A stretch of 64,000 nucleotides of DNA from Bacillota bacterium (GTDB lineage Bacteria > Bacillota > Clostridia > Oscillospirales > Oscillospiraceae). Position numbers and translations under genes: made by a program. Positions 6,624-15,287 of this stretch are shown piece after piece (position 1 is the stretch's first letter; each line of letters starts with the position of its first letter). Where the stretch lies: the NCBI GenBank assembly GCA_030535235.1, contig JAUNCL010000008.1, positions 1 to 64,000 of the forward strand. Reading direction: 5' to 3'. The notes beneath the pieces are model-generated. The model saw only the letters and a list, made by a program, of their open reading frames with translations. It did no database searches and was not told the DNA's origin.

Positions 6624-8756
6624 TTAGTTCTTGTCAATGGTGGCTTGACAGGCTTTGCGCAGCGTCAGCCGGTAGACACCGAAGAAGAGCAGAGAGACCA
6701 CGGCAACGACCACCATACAGGCCGCCATCCCCATTCCCTCGCTGGCAGTGATGCCGGCAGGGTTGCCATTGAAGTACATGATCATGGCATAGAAGGCGTA
6801 GATGAGGGCTGTGCCCACCAGGGCGGGTACCAGAAAGACCCGGCCTGCCTGGCCCCTGAGCGAGCGGTACAGATAGCCTCGGGGTGCGCCCAGCCGTTTC
6901 AGATCCTCATACACCTTGGCGTTTGTGAGGGCGATGGTCATGCAGCGGGTAAAGGCAATGACGATGACCGCCGCAAAGCACACAACGGAAATGAAGAGGA
7001 AGAGCACCAGATACACCGCCATGGTTTTCACGAAATCCGCCTGATCCAGCACCCGGAACTGGGGCATGTACTTCCAGAAAAGGCGGAAATTAGAGGAATC
7101 CCGCAGGTCGTAGTCAATGACCTCATAGCCTTCCCCTTCCAGGTTCTCCCGGGCGTAGCCGTAAGGCTCTCCCGCCTGGTTTGCCAGGATCTCCTGCACC
7201 TGGTCATAGGCATCGAACTGCTCTACCTCCGGGCCGGAGCGGTCCACGATCTCATTGAACAGGGCTTTGGCAAAGTCGTAGGTCTCGCCGCAGTTTTCCA
7301 CGTTGAAAAAGACCTGATTTTCCCGCCATATATCGGTGAGGCCCTGGGTGATTTGGGCATAGTCCCCGTCATCCAGCACAAACCGGCCTAAGAGCATGGT
7401 GTAACACAGGGGTTCCACCGGAGTCACCGCCATTGTTTGGCCGGTGACCATGTTGGTCAGCCGGGTGGCCTCCCCGCCGAACACGCCTTCGCCGCTGCCT
7501 TCGTCGTCCATGATCCCGGCGATGGTGCCGGGGGTCAGGTCGATGTGCTCGCCGGTGAGGGCGTTGTAGGCGCTCTCGGACAGCACGACATCCCCACACA
7601 GCAGCTCCCGATACTCCTTGGTATAGGTGATGCCGAACTTGGTCTCCGTCTCAACATGGGCAAAGCCGTCCACCCCCAGAACCGCGGCGGGTGCCATGGT
7701 CCAGTCGATGAGGGTCACACCATGTTGCCGGGCCAGGGCCTCTACCTCCTCCCGCTGGGGGATATCCTGGTCGGCCCGCCAGTGGTAAGCATAATCCACC
7801 GGACGGCTCTCATAGCCATGGGCCGCACCGGTGCCCAGCATGGGGACATAGAAGCTGGCAAAGAAGGCCCCGGCAATCAGGACGGTCATCACCAGCATGT
7901 TCCGCACCGTCTGCCGGCCCTGAAACCGCATCATGCTGGTGGCAATGAGGTCTTTATATCGGTTCCGTTTTCGACGCCAGCCGTTGACCACTGTGTGGAG
8001 GAGGATCCAATACAGCCCCACCAGGGCGGGCAGGTAGAAGATGGCGGTGAATCCATCGGGGGGATACCAGTGGAAAACGGTGATGAACAGCGACGGGATC
8101 AGATATCCCAAAAGGGCCCCGGCTGCCAGCAGGAAAATCCCCACCGGCCCATACCACCGGGGTACCGCCCGGATGGGCTCTGATTTCCGGGACTCCTGAA
8201 CGATGTCTATGATGTTGGTGCGCCGGATGGAGCGTCCCCCTTGGAAAAAGAGGACGGCGATCACGAACAGAGAGAAGGCCAGGGCCAGAAGATAGGCCTT
8301 GGGATCGAAGGTCAGGGCCATCTCCTGGGTGTCCACCACCACCGCCCGGAAAATCTGCCACAGGACCCAGGCCAGCGGGGCCCCCAGAAGGGCGCCTGCC
8401 CCGCAGGAGAGGACCGACAGCAGGGCCAGTTCCTTCCGCAGCTCCCCCTTCACCTGCTGGCGGGAGGCGCCCAGGGCCAGAAACACGCCCATCTCCCGGG
8501 ATTTGTTCCGGAAGAACAGGCTGGCGGCGTAGGCGGTAAACATCCCGCAGCCGATGACCACCAGGGCGAAAATCATCATCATCTGCTTGCGGCTGTCCCC
8601 CCCTTCCGGGAGGACATTCAGAACGGTGGGGGCCCGCATCATACACACATAGGCAGTGATGAGAAGGACAGAGAAGAAGCAGCACCCGGCCAGAAGGGCG
8701 TACTGCCGCCAGTTTTTTCGGCGGAGCCTGCCGTAGACTTGAGAAAAGCGCATCAT
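6624..8756 (-). CDS. BceB-like ABC transporter permease (FtsX domains)
   Basis: A 710-residue permease with the layout of peptide-antibiotic exporters/sensors: one N-terminal helix (about 15-38), a first FtsX set of three helices (about 55-190), further helices near 200-300, a large extracellular domain (about 310-560), and three C-terminal helices (about 575-700). FRNKSREMGVFLALGASRQQVKGEL is the typical FtsX coupling region facing the ATPase. The start at 8756 (Met-Met) follows a GGAGGG and lies just past the ATPase stop, so the two are translationally linked. The LytTR/GHKL two-component pair is encoded divergently next door. By analogy with BceAB modules it is likely for resistance to a cell-wall-active peptide; the ligand is unknown. 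Confidence 0.87.
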   Translation of the reverse strand: MMRFSQVYGRLRRKNWRQYALLAGCCFFSVLLITAYVCMMRAPTVLNVLPEGGDSRKQMMMIFALVVIGCGMFTAYAASLFFRNKSREMGVFLALGASRQQVKGELRKELALLSVLSCGAGALLGAPLAWVLWQIFRAVVVDTQEMALTFDPKAYLLALAFSLFVIAVLFFQGGRSIRRTNIIDIVQESRKSEPIRAVPRWYGPVGIFLLAAGALLGYLIPSLFITVFHWYPPDGFTAIFYLPALVGLYWILLHTVVNGWRRKRNRYKDLIATSMMRFQGRQTVRNMLVMTVLIAGAFFASFYVPMLGTGAAHGYESRPVDYAYHWRADQDIPQREEVEALARQHGVTLIDWTMAPAAVLGVDGFAHVETETKFGITYTKEYRELLCGDVVLSESAYNALTGEHIDLTPGTIAGIMDDEGSGEGVFGGEATRLTNMVTGQTMAVTPVEPLCYTMLLGRFVLDDGDYAQITQGLTDIWRENQVFFNVENCGETYDFAKALFNEIVDRSGPEVEQFDAYDQVQEILANQAGEPYGYARENLEGEGYEVIDYDLRDSSNFRLFWKYMPQFRVLDQADFVKTMAVYLVLFLFISVVCFAAVIVIAFTRCMTIALTNAKVYEDLKRLGAPRGYLYRSLRGQAGRVFLVPALVGTALIYAFYAMIMYFNGNPAGITASEGMGMAACMVVVAVVSLLFFGVYRLTLRKACQATIDKN

Positions 8757-8761
8757 AGCAG

Positions 8762-9505
8762 TCACTCCCTCCCCATTTCCCGGATGGAGTCCAGCAGCAG
8801 GTCCTGGAAGGCGGCGCGGTCGCCGGAGCCCTTCTCCAGGGTGCGCCACACCACGCCGTCCCGGAGAATGACCACCCGGTCGCAGAAGGAGGCGGCGAAG
8901 GAGTCGTGGGTCACCATGAAGATGGTGGCTCCCAAGGTCTCCTTGGCCTGCCGGAAGGTGTCGATCACCGCCCGGCTGGATTTGGAATCCAGGTTGCCTG
9001 TGGGTTCGTCCGCCAGGATCAGCAGGGGTTGGTTGATAAGAGCCCGGGCCACCGCCGTCCGCTGCTTTTCACCACCGGAGATCTCAGCGGGGTACTTGTC
9101 CCGGATGGCCGAGATCCCAAAGACCTGGCAGAGCTGGTCAGCCCTCTCCTCCTCTGCTGCCTCCGCGCTGCCGCCGATGATGGCGGGCAGGAGGATATTC
9201 TCCCGGACCGTCAGTCCGTCCAGCAGGAGGAAATCCTGAAAGACAAAGCCAAGCTTTTGGTTCCGGATCTCCGCCAGGGCGTCCTCTCCCAGCTTGGCCA
9301 GGGGTTGGCCCCCCAGGGTGATCTGTCCCCGGTCGACAGGGATGTAGCAGGAGATACAGTTCAGGAGGGTGGTCTTGCCGGAGCCGGAGGCCCCCATGAC
9401 CGCCACGAATTCTCCCTTCTTTACTTCCAGGGACACTCCCTTCAGGACTTCGTAGGTGGTCTTTCCCACCTGATAGGATTTGTGCAGGTTTTCTACCTTT
9501 AACAT
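8762..9505 (-). CDS. ABC transporter ATP-binding protein (BceA-like)
   Basis: A 247-residue ATPase of the LolD/MacB/BceA class that pairs with FtsX-type permeases. Walker A is GASGSGKTT, the Q-loop is GFVFQDFLLL, the signature is ISGGEKQRTAVARAL, Walker B is LILADEPTGNLDSKSS, and the H-loop is VTHDSF. The second of two adjacent ATG codons (9505) is taken as the start because AAGGAAGG is then seven bases away. The gene immediately precedes the permease. Its promoter (minus strand, TTGCAC at 9553-9558, TACCAT at 9530-9535, 17-bp spacer) lies beside direct repeats that may bind the neighbouring LytTR regulator. Confidence 0.93.
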   Translation of the reverse strand: MLKVENLHKSYQVGKTTYEVLKGVSLEVKKGEFVAVMGASGSGKTTLLNCISCYIPVDRGQITLGGQPLAKLGEDALAEIRNQKLGFVFQDFLLLDGLTVRENILLPAIIGGSAEAAEEERADQLCQVFGISAIRDKYPAEISGGEKQRTAVARALINQPLLILADEPTGNLDSKSSRAVIDTFRQAKETLGATIFMVTHDSFAASFCDRVVILRDGVVWRTLEKGSGDRAAFQDLLLDSIREMGRE

Positions 9506-9529
9506 GGTCATCCCTTCCTTTCTGTCTCC

Positions 9530-9558
9530 ATGGTATCCGGCGGAAGCAGGGTGTGCAA
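9530..9558 (-). promoter_or_regulatory. Promoter of the ABC exporter operon
   Basis: Minus-strand -35 TTGCAC and -10 TACCAT with a 17-bp spacer. Two repeats 21 bp apart (9564-9599) lie immediately upstream, the usual position for an activator. Confidence 0.5.
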
Positions 9559-9563
9559 CCGGG

Positions 9564-9649
9564 GGCGTCATTTCCGGTGGGTTTGGCGTCAACTTTGGTA
9601 TTATTGGAGAAGAGATGTCATTGTTTGCACATTTGCCGTCAAGTTTGGT
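9564..9649. promoter_or_regulatory. Direct repeats, candidate LytTR binding sites
   Basis: Three similar boxes: GGCGTCATTTCCGGT (9564-9578), GGCGTCAACTTTGGT (9585-9599) and GCCGTCAAGTTTGGT (9635-9649). The first two are spaced 21 bp apart, the period of LytTR half-site pairs (9 bp plus 12). The second and third are 50 bp apart. They sit between the ABC exporter promoter and the promoter of the LytTR regulator, so they could control both. Binding by that regulator is inferred. Confidence 0.5.
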
Positions 9650-9678
9650 TTGGCAGAGAGGGCAGGCTGTGGTAAAAT
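9650..9678 (+). promoter_or_regulatory. Promoter of the LytTR two-component genes
   Basis: -35 TTGGCA (9650-9655), 17-bp spacer, -10 TAAAAT (9673-9678). It abuts the last repeat box, so regulator binding there would affect it. Confidence 0.6.
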
Positions 9679-9716
9679 TCAAATCAGAAAGAACCCATCG
9701 GAAAGGAGTGATGTCC

Positions 9717-10427
9717 ATGCTTTCCATCGGCATTTGTGACGACAATTACGACGCCCGTTTCAGCCTCCGGTCTGCCTTAGAGCGACTGCTGGAGGAATCC
9801 TCCGGGCAGGCCCGTTTTTTGGAGTTCTCCTCCGGCGAGGGGCTGTTGGGGTGGCTGGACCGCCACCAGGGGGAGCTGGACCTGGTGTTTCTGGACATGG
9901 AAATGGGAGAGATGGACGGCATGGAGACTGCCCGCAGGCTCCGGCAGGCCCACGAGGGGCTTCAGCTCGTCTTTGTCACCGGTTTCTCCGACCGGGTCTT
10001 TGACGGGTACACCGTGGGCGCTCTGGGGTATCTGTTAAAACCCGCCCAACCCCAGCAGCTGGAGGAGATCCTCCAGCGGACCGCCGCAATCCTCCACCGG
10101 CAGGAGGAGCAGGTCTTTCTCTGCCGCAGCGGAGATATCACCTACCGCATCCCCAAAGGCAGCATCCTCTACTTTGTCTCGGACCGGCGGCAGGTCACCT
10201 GCGTCACGCCCCAGCGAAGCTATACCTTTTACGGTAAGCTGGACCAGGTAGCCCAGGAGGTGGGCCGTGGCTTCGTCCGCATCCATCAGCGGTATCTGGT
10301 TCGGGCGGGGGCCGTGGAGCGGGTCACAACCGGCGAGGTACTTCTGGGAGACGTGACCCTGCCCATCAGCCGTTCCTGTCAGCAGGCAGCCATGACGGCT
10401 CTGACCCGGGCTGCCCTGGAGGATTGA
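9717..10427 (+). CDS. LytTR-family response regulator
   Basis: A 236-residue two-domain regulator. The receiver (1-125) has the acidic pair in GICDDNYDAR, the phosphoacceptor Asp60 in VFLDMEMGEMDG, the conserved Thr/Ser region FVTGFSD and the Lys in YLLKPAQP. The C-terminal LytTR DNA-binding domain (about 135-232) shows IPKGSILYFVSDRRQVTC, YGKLDQVAQEVGRGFVRIHQRYLV and the closing LPISRSC. The second ATG (9717) is eight bases from GGAG and is taken as the start. The kinase gene follows after 3 bp. It is divergent from the ABC exporter, and LytTR-like repeats lie between. Confidence 0.92.
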   Translation: MLSIGICDDNYDARFSLRSALERLLEESSGQARFLEFSSGEGLLGWLDRHQGELDLVFLDMEMGEMDGMETARRLRQAHEGLQLVFVTGFSDRVFDGYTVGALGYLLKPAQPQQLEEILQRTAAILHRQEEQVFLCRSGDITYRIPKGSILYFVSDRRQVTCVTPQRSYTFYGKLDQVAQEVGRGFVRIHQRYLVRAGAVERVTTGEVLLGDVTLPISRSCQQAAMTALTRAALED

Positions 10428-10430
10428 ACC

Positions 10431-11690
10431 ATGCACCAGGTTTTGCTGTCGGTTTTCTCCTGCGGCGGATGGGTCCTGGTGAACATGATCAGCGGCGCCT
10501 GTCTCTATCTGCTCTGCGCCCCCTTTGTCCCTCTTCGGGAAAGCAGGGTACGAAAATTACTTCTGCTCCTGACCTTCACCGGGTCCAGCGCCATGGTCAT
10601 CTGGGTGGGTGATAACAACCTCCTCTTTACCCTGCCGGTCTTTCTGGGGGTGTTCTGGTGCTGCACCCAGGGCGACCGGGTGGGGCGGCTGTCCGTAGGT
10701 CTCATCTTTTTCTGCCTGATCATGTCGGTCTGCGCTCTGCTGGATACCTATTTAATATTTTTACGCAGCTATGATCTGATTACCCGGCTGGTCCGGCCTG
10801 TGGTCTTTTGCCTTCTGTATCTTCTCTCCCGCTCCAGACTGCCGGAAAGGCCGGTACATCTGCCCCGGCGGCTGTGGAAGCTGATCCTCGGTCTGTCTGC
10901 CATGCACCTGTGTGCCCTGGTGGCAGTAGTGCTGCTGACCTATCAGAAGTATGAATCCATGCTGATCAATTCCCTGGCCATGAATCAGGGGCTGGCGGTC
11001 CTTCCCTTCGTCCTGCTGACCGCTCTGGTCCTCCTTCAGGCCATCCTGACCCTGGCCGACCATGAGGAGTTGGAGCGGACCGCCCAGCTGGCAATGACCC
11101 GGGAGGTCTATTATCAGGGTCTCCAACGGGAGCAGACCCAGATCCGCACCCTGCGTCACGATCTGCGCAACCATCTCACCGTCTTGTCCGGCCTGCTGGA
11201 GCAGGGGGAAACCCGACGGGCCACGGCCTACCTGGAAGAGATCTCCGGATCCCCCGCCCTCAGGGGATCCCGTCGTTTCTGCGAGAACGAGACGGCCAAT
11301 GCGGTTCTCTCCTCCAAGGCTGAGACCGCCCAGGGGCTGGGTTTGACAGCAGACTTTCAAATTTCCCTCCCCAGGGACCTCTCCATTGCCGATACCGACC
11401 TCTGCGCCCTTCTGGGCAACGCCCTGGACAACGCCATCGAAGCCGCCCAGGATGCGGAGGACAAGACCATCCGCGTCCGCTGCCGGGCGGACAAAGGGCT
11501 GTTTATGCTAAAAGTGGAAAACGCCTTGACAGGCAAGGAAAAACCAGACCTCTCTACCACAAAACCGGACAAATCCGCCCACGGATTTGGGCTGACCGGC
11601 ATGAAGGAGATCGCCGCCCGCTGCGGGGGTTCCCTGGAAGCCGGACCGGTGGACAGCCGATTTGAGCTGGTGGTCTGCCTGCCCCTGTAA
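10431..11690 (+). CDS. GHKL-type sensor histidine kinase (AgrC-like)
   Basis: A 419-residue sensor with six or seven N-terminal membrane helices (about 5-200), no obvious extracellular domain, and a cytoplasmic kinase part. The phospho-accepting His243 sits in TLRHDLRNHL, followed by a leucine-rich dimerisation helix. The GHKL ATPase has the N-box LLGNALDNAIEAA near 325, KVENAL and the G-box HGFGLTGMKEIAARCGG. This is the LytS/AgrC/NatK architecture that partners LytTR regulators, as here (3 bp after the regulator gene). The signal is probably a peptide or membrane perturbation linked to the divergent BceAB-like exporter. ATG at 10431. Confidence 0.9.
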   Translation: MHQVLLSVFSCGGWVLVNMISGACLYLLCAPFVPLRESRVRKLLLLLTFTGSSAMVIWVGDNNLLFTLPVFLGVFWCCTQGDRVGRLSVGLIFFCLIMSVCALLDTYLIFLRSYDLITRLVRPVVFCLLYLLSRSRLPERPVHLPRRLWKLILGLSAMHLCALVAVVLLTYQKYESMLINSLAMNQGLAVLPFVLLTALVLLQAILTLADHEELERTAQLAMTREVYYQGLQREQTQIRTLRHDLRNHLTVLSGLLEQGETRRATAYLEEISGSPALRGSRRFCENETANAVLSSKAETAQGLGLTADFQISLPRDLSIADTDLCALLGNALDNAIEAAQDAEDKTIRVRCRADKGLFMLKVENALTGKEKPDLSTTKPDKSAHGFGLTGMKEIAARCGGSLEAGPVDSRFELVVCLPL

Positions 11691-11740
11691 AGAAATTTTT
11701 CCATCATTGTCAAAACCCCTACCAATCAGGCGGTGGTTTG

Positions 11741-11749
11741 TGCTATAAT
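11741..11749 (+). promoter_or_regulatory. Extended -10 promoter of guaA
   Basis: TGCTATAAT (11741-11749), a perfect extended -10 without a recognisable -35. Confidence 0.65.
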
Positions 11750-11797
11750 ATCCACGGAAAATAATCTCTTGTGAGATAGATATAGGGAGGAATGAAT

Positions 11798-12778
11798 ATG
11801 GCAGATAATATGCGTCCCGAGTCCATGGTTCGGATCACCACCCCCGCCCTGGCTGAAGCCTTCATCGCAGAGCAGGTGGAGGCCATTCAGAAGCAGGTCG
11901 GTGACAAGAAGGTCCTGCTGGCTCTGTCCGGCGGTGTGGACTCCTCCGTGGTGGCCGCCCTGCTGATCAAGGCCATCGGCCAGCAGCTGGTCTGCGTCCA
12001 CGTGAATCACGGCCTGCTGCGCAAGGGCGAACCCGAGCAGGTGGTGGAGGTCTTCCGCAACCAGATGAACGCAAATCTCATCTATGTGGATGCAGTGGAC
12101 CGCTTCCTGGACAAGCTGGCCGGCGTCAGTGACCCCGAGACCAAGCGTAAGATCATCGGTGCAGAGTTTATCCGTGTCTTCGAGGAGGAAGCTCGCAAGC
12201 TGGAGGGCATCGAGTTCCTGGCCCAGGGCACCATCTATCCGGACATTCTGGAAAGCGACGGCGTGAAGGCCCACCATAACGTGGGCGGCCTGCCGGAGGA
12301 CCTGCAGTTTGAGCTGGTGGAGCCCGTGAGACTGCTGTTCAAGGACGAGGTCCGCGTGGTGGGCGAGGCCCTGGGTCTGCCCCACAGCATGGTCTATCGT
12401 CAGCCCTTCCCCGGCCCCGGTCTGGGCGTGCGCTGCCTGGGCGCTATCACCCGGGACCGCCTGGAAGCCCTCCGGGAATCCGACGCCATCCTGCGGGAAG
12501 AGTTCGACAAGGCCGGTCTGGCCGGCAAGGTGTGGCAGTACTTCACCGCTGTGCCCGACATGAAGACCGTGGGCATCCGGAACGGCAAGCGGGCGGAAGA
12601 GTGGTTTGCCATCATCCGCGCCGTCAACACCACCGATGCCATGACCGCCACCATTGAGGAAGTCCCCTACGATGTGCTGGGACGGATCGTCTCCCGCATC
12701 GTCAACGAGGTCCCCGGCATCTGCCGTGTCGTCTACGACCTCACTCCCAAGCCCACCGGAACCATCGAGTGGGAATAA
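11798..12778 (+). CDS. guaA: GMP synthase, ATP-pyrophosphatase subunit only
   Basis: A 326-residue protein that matches only the synthetase half of GMP synthase. The PP-loop is [17 protein letters not shown] (about residues 40-56), followed by [34 protein letters not shown], the XMP-binding [15 protein letters not shown] and the C-terminal dimerisation domain ending [13 protein letters not shown]. The roughly 190-residue class-I glutaminase domain of the usual bacterial 510-residue enzyme is absent, and the protein starts with its own N-terminus. Either a separate amidotransferase subunit is encoded elsewhere or free ammonia is used. The start at 11798 follows AGGGAGG by seven bases; an alternative ATG two codons upstream is too close. 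Confidence 0.93.
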   Translation: MADNMRPESMVRITTPALAEAFIAEQVEAIQKQVGDKKVLLALSGGVDSSVVAALLIKAIGQQLVCVHVNHGLLRKGEPEQVVEVFRNQMNANLIYVDAVDRFLDKLAGVSDPETKRKIIGAEFIRVFEEEARKLEGIEFLAQGTIYPDILESDGVKAHHNVGGLPEDLQFELVEPVRLLFKDEVRVVGEALGLPHSMVYRQPFPGPGLGVRCLGAITRDRLEALRESDAILREEFDKAGLAGKVWQYFTAVPDMKTVGIRNGKRAEEWFAIIRAVNTTDAMTATIEEVPYDVLGRIVSRIVNEVPGICRVVYDLTPKPTGTIEWE

Positions 12779-12803
12779 TCGCAAATTAGCTCACATTATC
12801 TCC

Positions 12804-12835
12804 AATAGCAGGTAGTTTTCGGACTGCCTGCTATT
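12804..12835 (+). terminator. Terminator of guaA
   Basis: Arms AATAGCAGGTAGT (12804-12816) and ACTGCCTGCTATT (12823-12835), then TCTTTC. Confidence 0.75.
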
Positions 12836-12874
12836 TCTTTCATTATTCGTATTATCATAATACGGAGCAAAATC

Positions 12875-13015
12875 TTGTCGCCGACAATATATCAGCGGTC
12901 AGAGCTGGACTATCTGATCTACAATGACCCTGTGGCATACGCTGATCTAATACTTAACGGTGATCCCGAAACCTATCTGAAAACAGTCACCGAATACAAG
13001 CCTTTGGATAGCTGA
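12875..13015 (+). pseudogene. Remnant of a small mobile-element protein (DUF6061-like)
   Basis: This reading frame is open from about 12842 and ends at 13015. It reads YQRSELDYLIYNDPVAYAD, then LILNGDPETYLKTVTEY and KPLDS. This resembles the C-terminal half of small DUF6061-type proteins carried by integrative elements of gut Firmicutes (from memory). No ATG precedes it; a TTG at 12875 with GGAG upstream is the only possible start, giving 46 residues. The N-terminal half is missing, so it is probably a leftover of the element that brought in the MATE/TetR pair. It lies in the AT-richer stretch that starts after the guaA terminator. Confidence 0.5.
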
Positions 13016-13023
13016 CCATACGC

Positions 13024-13057
13024 CGCCCGTGGGAGAAATCCTGCGGGCGATATTTTT
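13024..13057 (+). terminator. Terminator-like hairpin
   Basis: Arms CGCCCG (13024-13029) and CGGGCG (13044-13049), then ATATTTTTG. It follows the DUF6061-like remnant. Confidence 0.5.
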
Positions 13058-13104
13058 GTAACTTTTCCGTGAATACCATTGATTTTTTAGGACGGTTGTG
13101 CTAA

Positions 13105-13129
13105 TATAATTAGGACAACTGTCCTAATT
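13105..13129 (+). promoter_or_regulatory. -10 element and perfect palindromic operator of the MATE operon
   Basis: -10 TATAAT (13105-13110) overlaps a perfect inverted repeat with arms AATTAGGACA (13108-13117) and TGTCCTAATT (13120-13129) around 2 bp. A further half site TTAGGAC occurs at 13087-13093. The position suits repression by the TetR protein encoded as the second gene of the operon. Confidence 0.75.
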
Positions 13130-13162
13130 TGGGTTGATGAATAAAAACAGGAGGCTTTCCAT

Positions 13163-14551
13163 ATGACCGAAAAAATGACAATGGGGAATCCATTAGAAAC
13201 ACAGCCAATCAATAAGCTGATTTGGAAATTTGCGATTCCCGGTATTATCAGCCAGTTGGTAAACTCCGCACACAATATTGTTGACCAGGCATTTTTGGGG
13301 TGGGGTGTCAACGATCTGGCGATTGGTGCGACCAATGTGGCATTTCCCTTTACCACCATTATGACAGCAATCTCTGCGCTGATCGGAATGGGTGCCGTCT
13401 CACACTTTAGCATTCTTCTGGGAAAGAGGCAGACAAACGATGCCGCTGATTATATGGGGAATGCCATCACCCTGATGACAGCCTTTGGTATTCTGATTTC
13501 ATTGGTTTCTTCCATATTCCTGGAGCCGATTTTGTATCTGTTTGGTGCTACAGATCTGATTATGGAGTATGCCTTCCCTTATGCCCGTGTTATCTGCCTC
13601 GGTATTCCTTTTGGCATCTTTGCAACGGGTATGTCGTACTTTGTTCGTGCGGACGGAAGTCCTACTTTCGCCAGCGCCATTTTGCTGAGCGGTGCGATAT
13701 TCAATATCATTTTCGATCCAATCTTCCTGTTCCTGTTTGACATGGGCATTACGGGCGTGGCACTGGCAACCGTTCTGGGACAGGTACTTTCTGCTGCGTT
13801 GGCAGTATTCTATCTGCTGAGAAAAATGAAGACAGTTACCGTCACTGCCGAAAATTTAAGAATCCGACTGAACGTGGTCGGCGGCATTTTTGCCCTTGGT
13901 TCAGCAATCTTTTTCAACCACATTCTGGCAACTGTTGTCCAGATCGTCATGATGAACGCAATGAAGACCTATGGCGCACAGTCCATCTATGGCAGCGAAG
14001 TGGTCATTGCCGCATCCGGTGCTGTGTCCAAACTCTCCATCGTATTCCTCTCCAGTATCATTGGCATTGCCACCGGCTGCCAGCCGATTCTGGGATATAA
14101 TCTGGGCAACAAAAAGTATGACCGGGTTAGAAAAACATATTTGCTGGCTATTCGCTATGGCACAACTGTAGCGGTTACTGCATTCCTGCTGTTGCAGCTT
14201 TTCCCCGGTACGCTTTTGAAACTGTTTGGTTCGGATGACCCGATGTTTTATGAATTTGCCACCAGATACATCCGAATCTATTTTGCTATGATGTTCTTCA
14301 ATGCCTTGCAACCTATCACATCAACCTTCTGCACCGCAATCGGTAAGGCTAAAATGGGCTTTTGGATGACGATTGTTCGTCAGGGTATCCTGATGCTTCC
14401 GCTAATACTCCTGCTGCCCACATTTCTTGGAATTGACGGCGTTCTTCTTGCCGGCTCCATTTCGGACGGAATCACAGCCTTGGTCGTGATCGTAATCGGA
14501 TACAGAGAAGTGAAGCGATTGAAAAAACTTCAAGAAGAGGTTTCGTTATGA
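13163..14551 (+). CDS. MATE-family efflux transporter
   Basis: A 462-residue multidrug/toxin extruder of the DinF/MepA branch, with twelve hydrophobic segments in two six-helix halves. Family features are NKLIWKFAIPGIISQLVNSAHNIVDQ at the start, VSHFSILLGKR, the second-half GIATGCQPILGYNLG and ALQPITSTFCTAIGKAKMGF. It would exchange Na+ or H+ for cationic compounds at the cytoplasmic membrane. It overlaps the next gene (TetR) by four bases and follows the perfect palindromic operator at 13108-13129, so it is very likely autorepressed by that regulator. Its base composition and codon use are visibly AT-richer than flanking genes, a sign of recent acquisition. Confidence 0.92.
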   Translation: MTEKMTMGNPLETQPINKLIWKFAIPGIISQLVNSAHNIVDQAFLGWGVNDLAIGATNVAFPFTTIMTAISALIGMGAVSHFSILLGKRQTNDAADYMGNAITLMTAFGILISLVSSIFLEPILYLFGATDLIMEYAFPYARVICLGIPFGIFATGMSYFVRADGSPTFASAILLSGAIFNIIFDPIFLFLFDMGITGVALATVLGQVLSAALAVFYLLRKMKTVTVTAENLRIRLNVVGGIFALGSAIFFNHILATVVQIVMMNAMKTYGAQSIYGSEVVIAASGAVSKLSIVFLSSIIGIATGCQPILGYNLGNKKYDRVRKTYLLAIRYGTTVAVTAFLLLQLFPGTLLKLFGSDDPMFYEFATRYIRIYFAMMFFNALQPITSTFCTAIGKAKMGFWMTIVRQGILMLPLILLLPTFLGIDGVLLAGSISDGITALVVIVIGYREVKRLKKLQEEVSL

Positions 14552-15153
14552 GAAAAGACATTAGAGATGAAATTCTGGACGCAGCCAAAGCGTTATTTAT
14601 TGCAAAGGGCTATCACGGCGTATCGATACAGGATATTGCAGACGCTATTGGAATCAGTAAAGGAAATCTGACCTATCACTTCAACAAAAAAGAAACGATC
14701 ATGGAAGCACTGCTCTCCCGAAACGGAGAGAGAAAACACCATGCAGTGCCGACAACCTTGCAGGAACTGGATGATGTCTTTCTGGATATGCAGCAGGCTA
14801 TCCAGTGCAATGCTTATTATTTTCTACACCATGCAGAATTGTCCCAACTATCTCCCAAAATCGCTGAACTGCAAGCCGCAGCATACCGTGAAAGCATGGA
14901 ATTATTCAGGCAGGGCTTTATCAACCTTCATGCATCAGGTGTTCTTCGAGAAGAACTGTTTCTGGGAGAATATGATTGTGCCATTAATGCTCTTCACATG
15001 ACTTTTATCTATTGGCAGCCTTACTCGCACCTATGCAAGACCGATCATGCGATTGACGGATGCCGCAGACAGGCATGGAGCATCCTCTATCGGTTTCTGA
15101 CAGAAAAAGGTTTGTTGGAAATCAAGGCTGTTGATAAACACGAGTCGCTGTAG
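14548..15153 (+). CDS. TetR-family repressor of the MATE operon
   Basis: A 201-residue regulator. The N-terminal helix-turn-helix (about 8-52) has the TetR pattern ILDAAKALFIAKGYHGVSI, DIADAIGISKGNLTYHF and NKKETIMEALL. The C-terminal helical ligand-binding domain is of a poorly conserved type. It starts inside the MATE stop codon (ATGA overlap), so the two proteins are made together. The palindrome upstream of the operon is the probable operator, giving drug-inducible efflux with autoregulation. AT-rich like its partner. Confidence 0.9.
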   Translation: MRKDIRDEILDAAKALFIAKGYHGVSIQDIADAIGISKGNLTYHFNKKETIMEALLSRNGERKHHAVPTTLQELDDVFLDMQQAIQCNAYYFLHHAELSQLSPKIAELQAAAYRESMELFRQGFINLHASGVLREELFLGEYDCAINALHMTFIYWQPYSHLCKTDHAIDGCRRQAWSILYRFLTEKGLLEIKAVDKHESL

Positions 15154-15287
15154 TATAATACAATTAATATGATAAATTCCCCAAGGCAATTTATCACCGC
15201 TGATAAGATTTTGATAAGCATCCATCGTACAGCTATAATAATATGGGCAATCAAAATAATCAGAACAGCAGGTGCAATATCTTATAA
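15154..15287. other. AT-rich intergenic stretch
   Basis: No gene is visible. It holds a TATAAT-like word just after the TetR stop and an 8-bp inverted repeat GATAAATT/AATTTATC (15171-15178, 15188-15195). It is probably residual mobile DNA at the right edge of the MATE insert. Confidence 0.4.

Noticed and set aside
12779-13162. Integration att site of an element next to guaA
   Set aside because: guaA 3' ends are known integration targets, but no direct repeat of the gene end was found at the right border near 15400.
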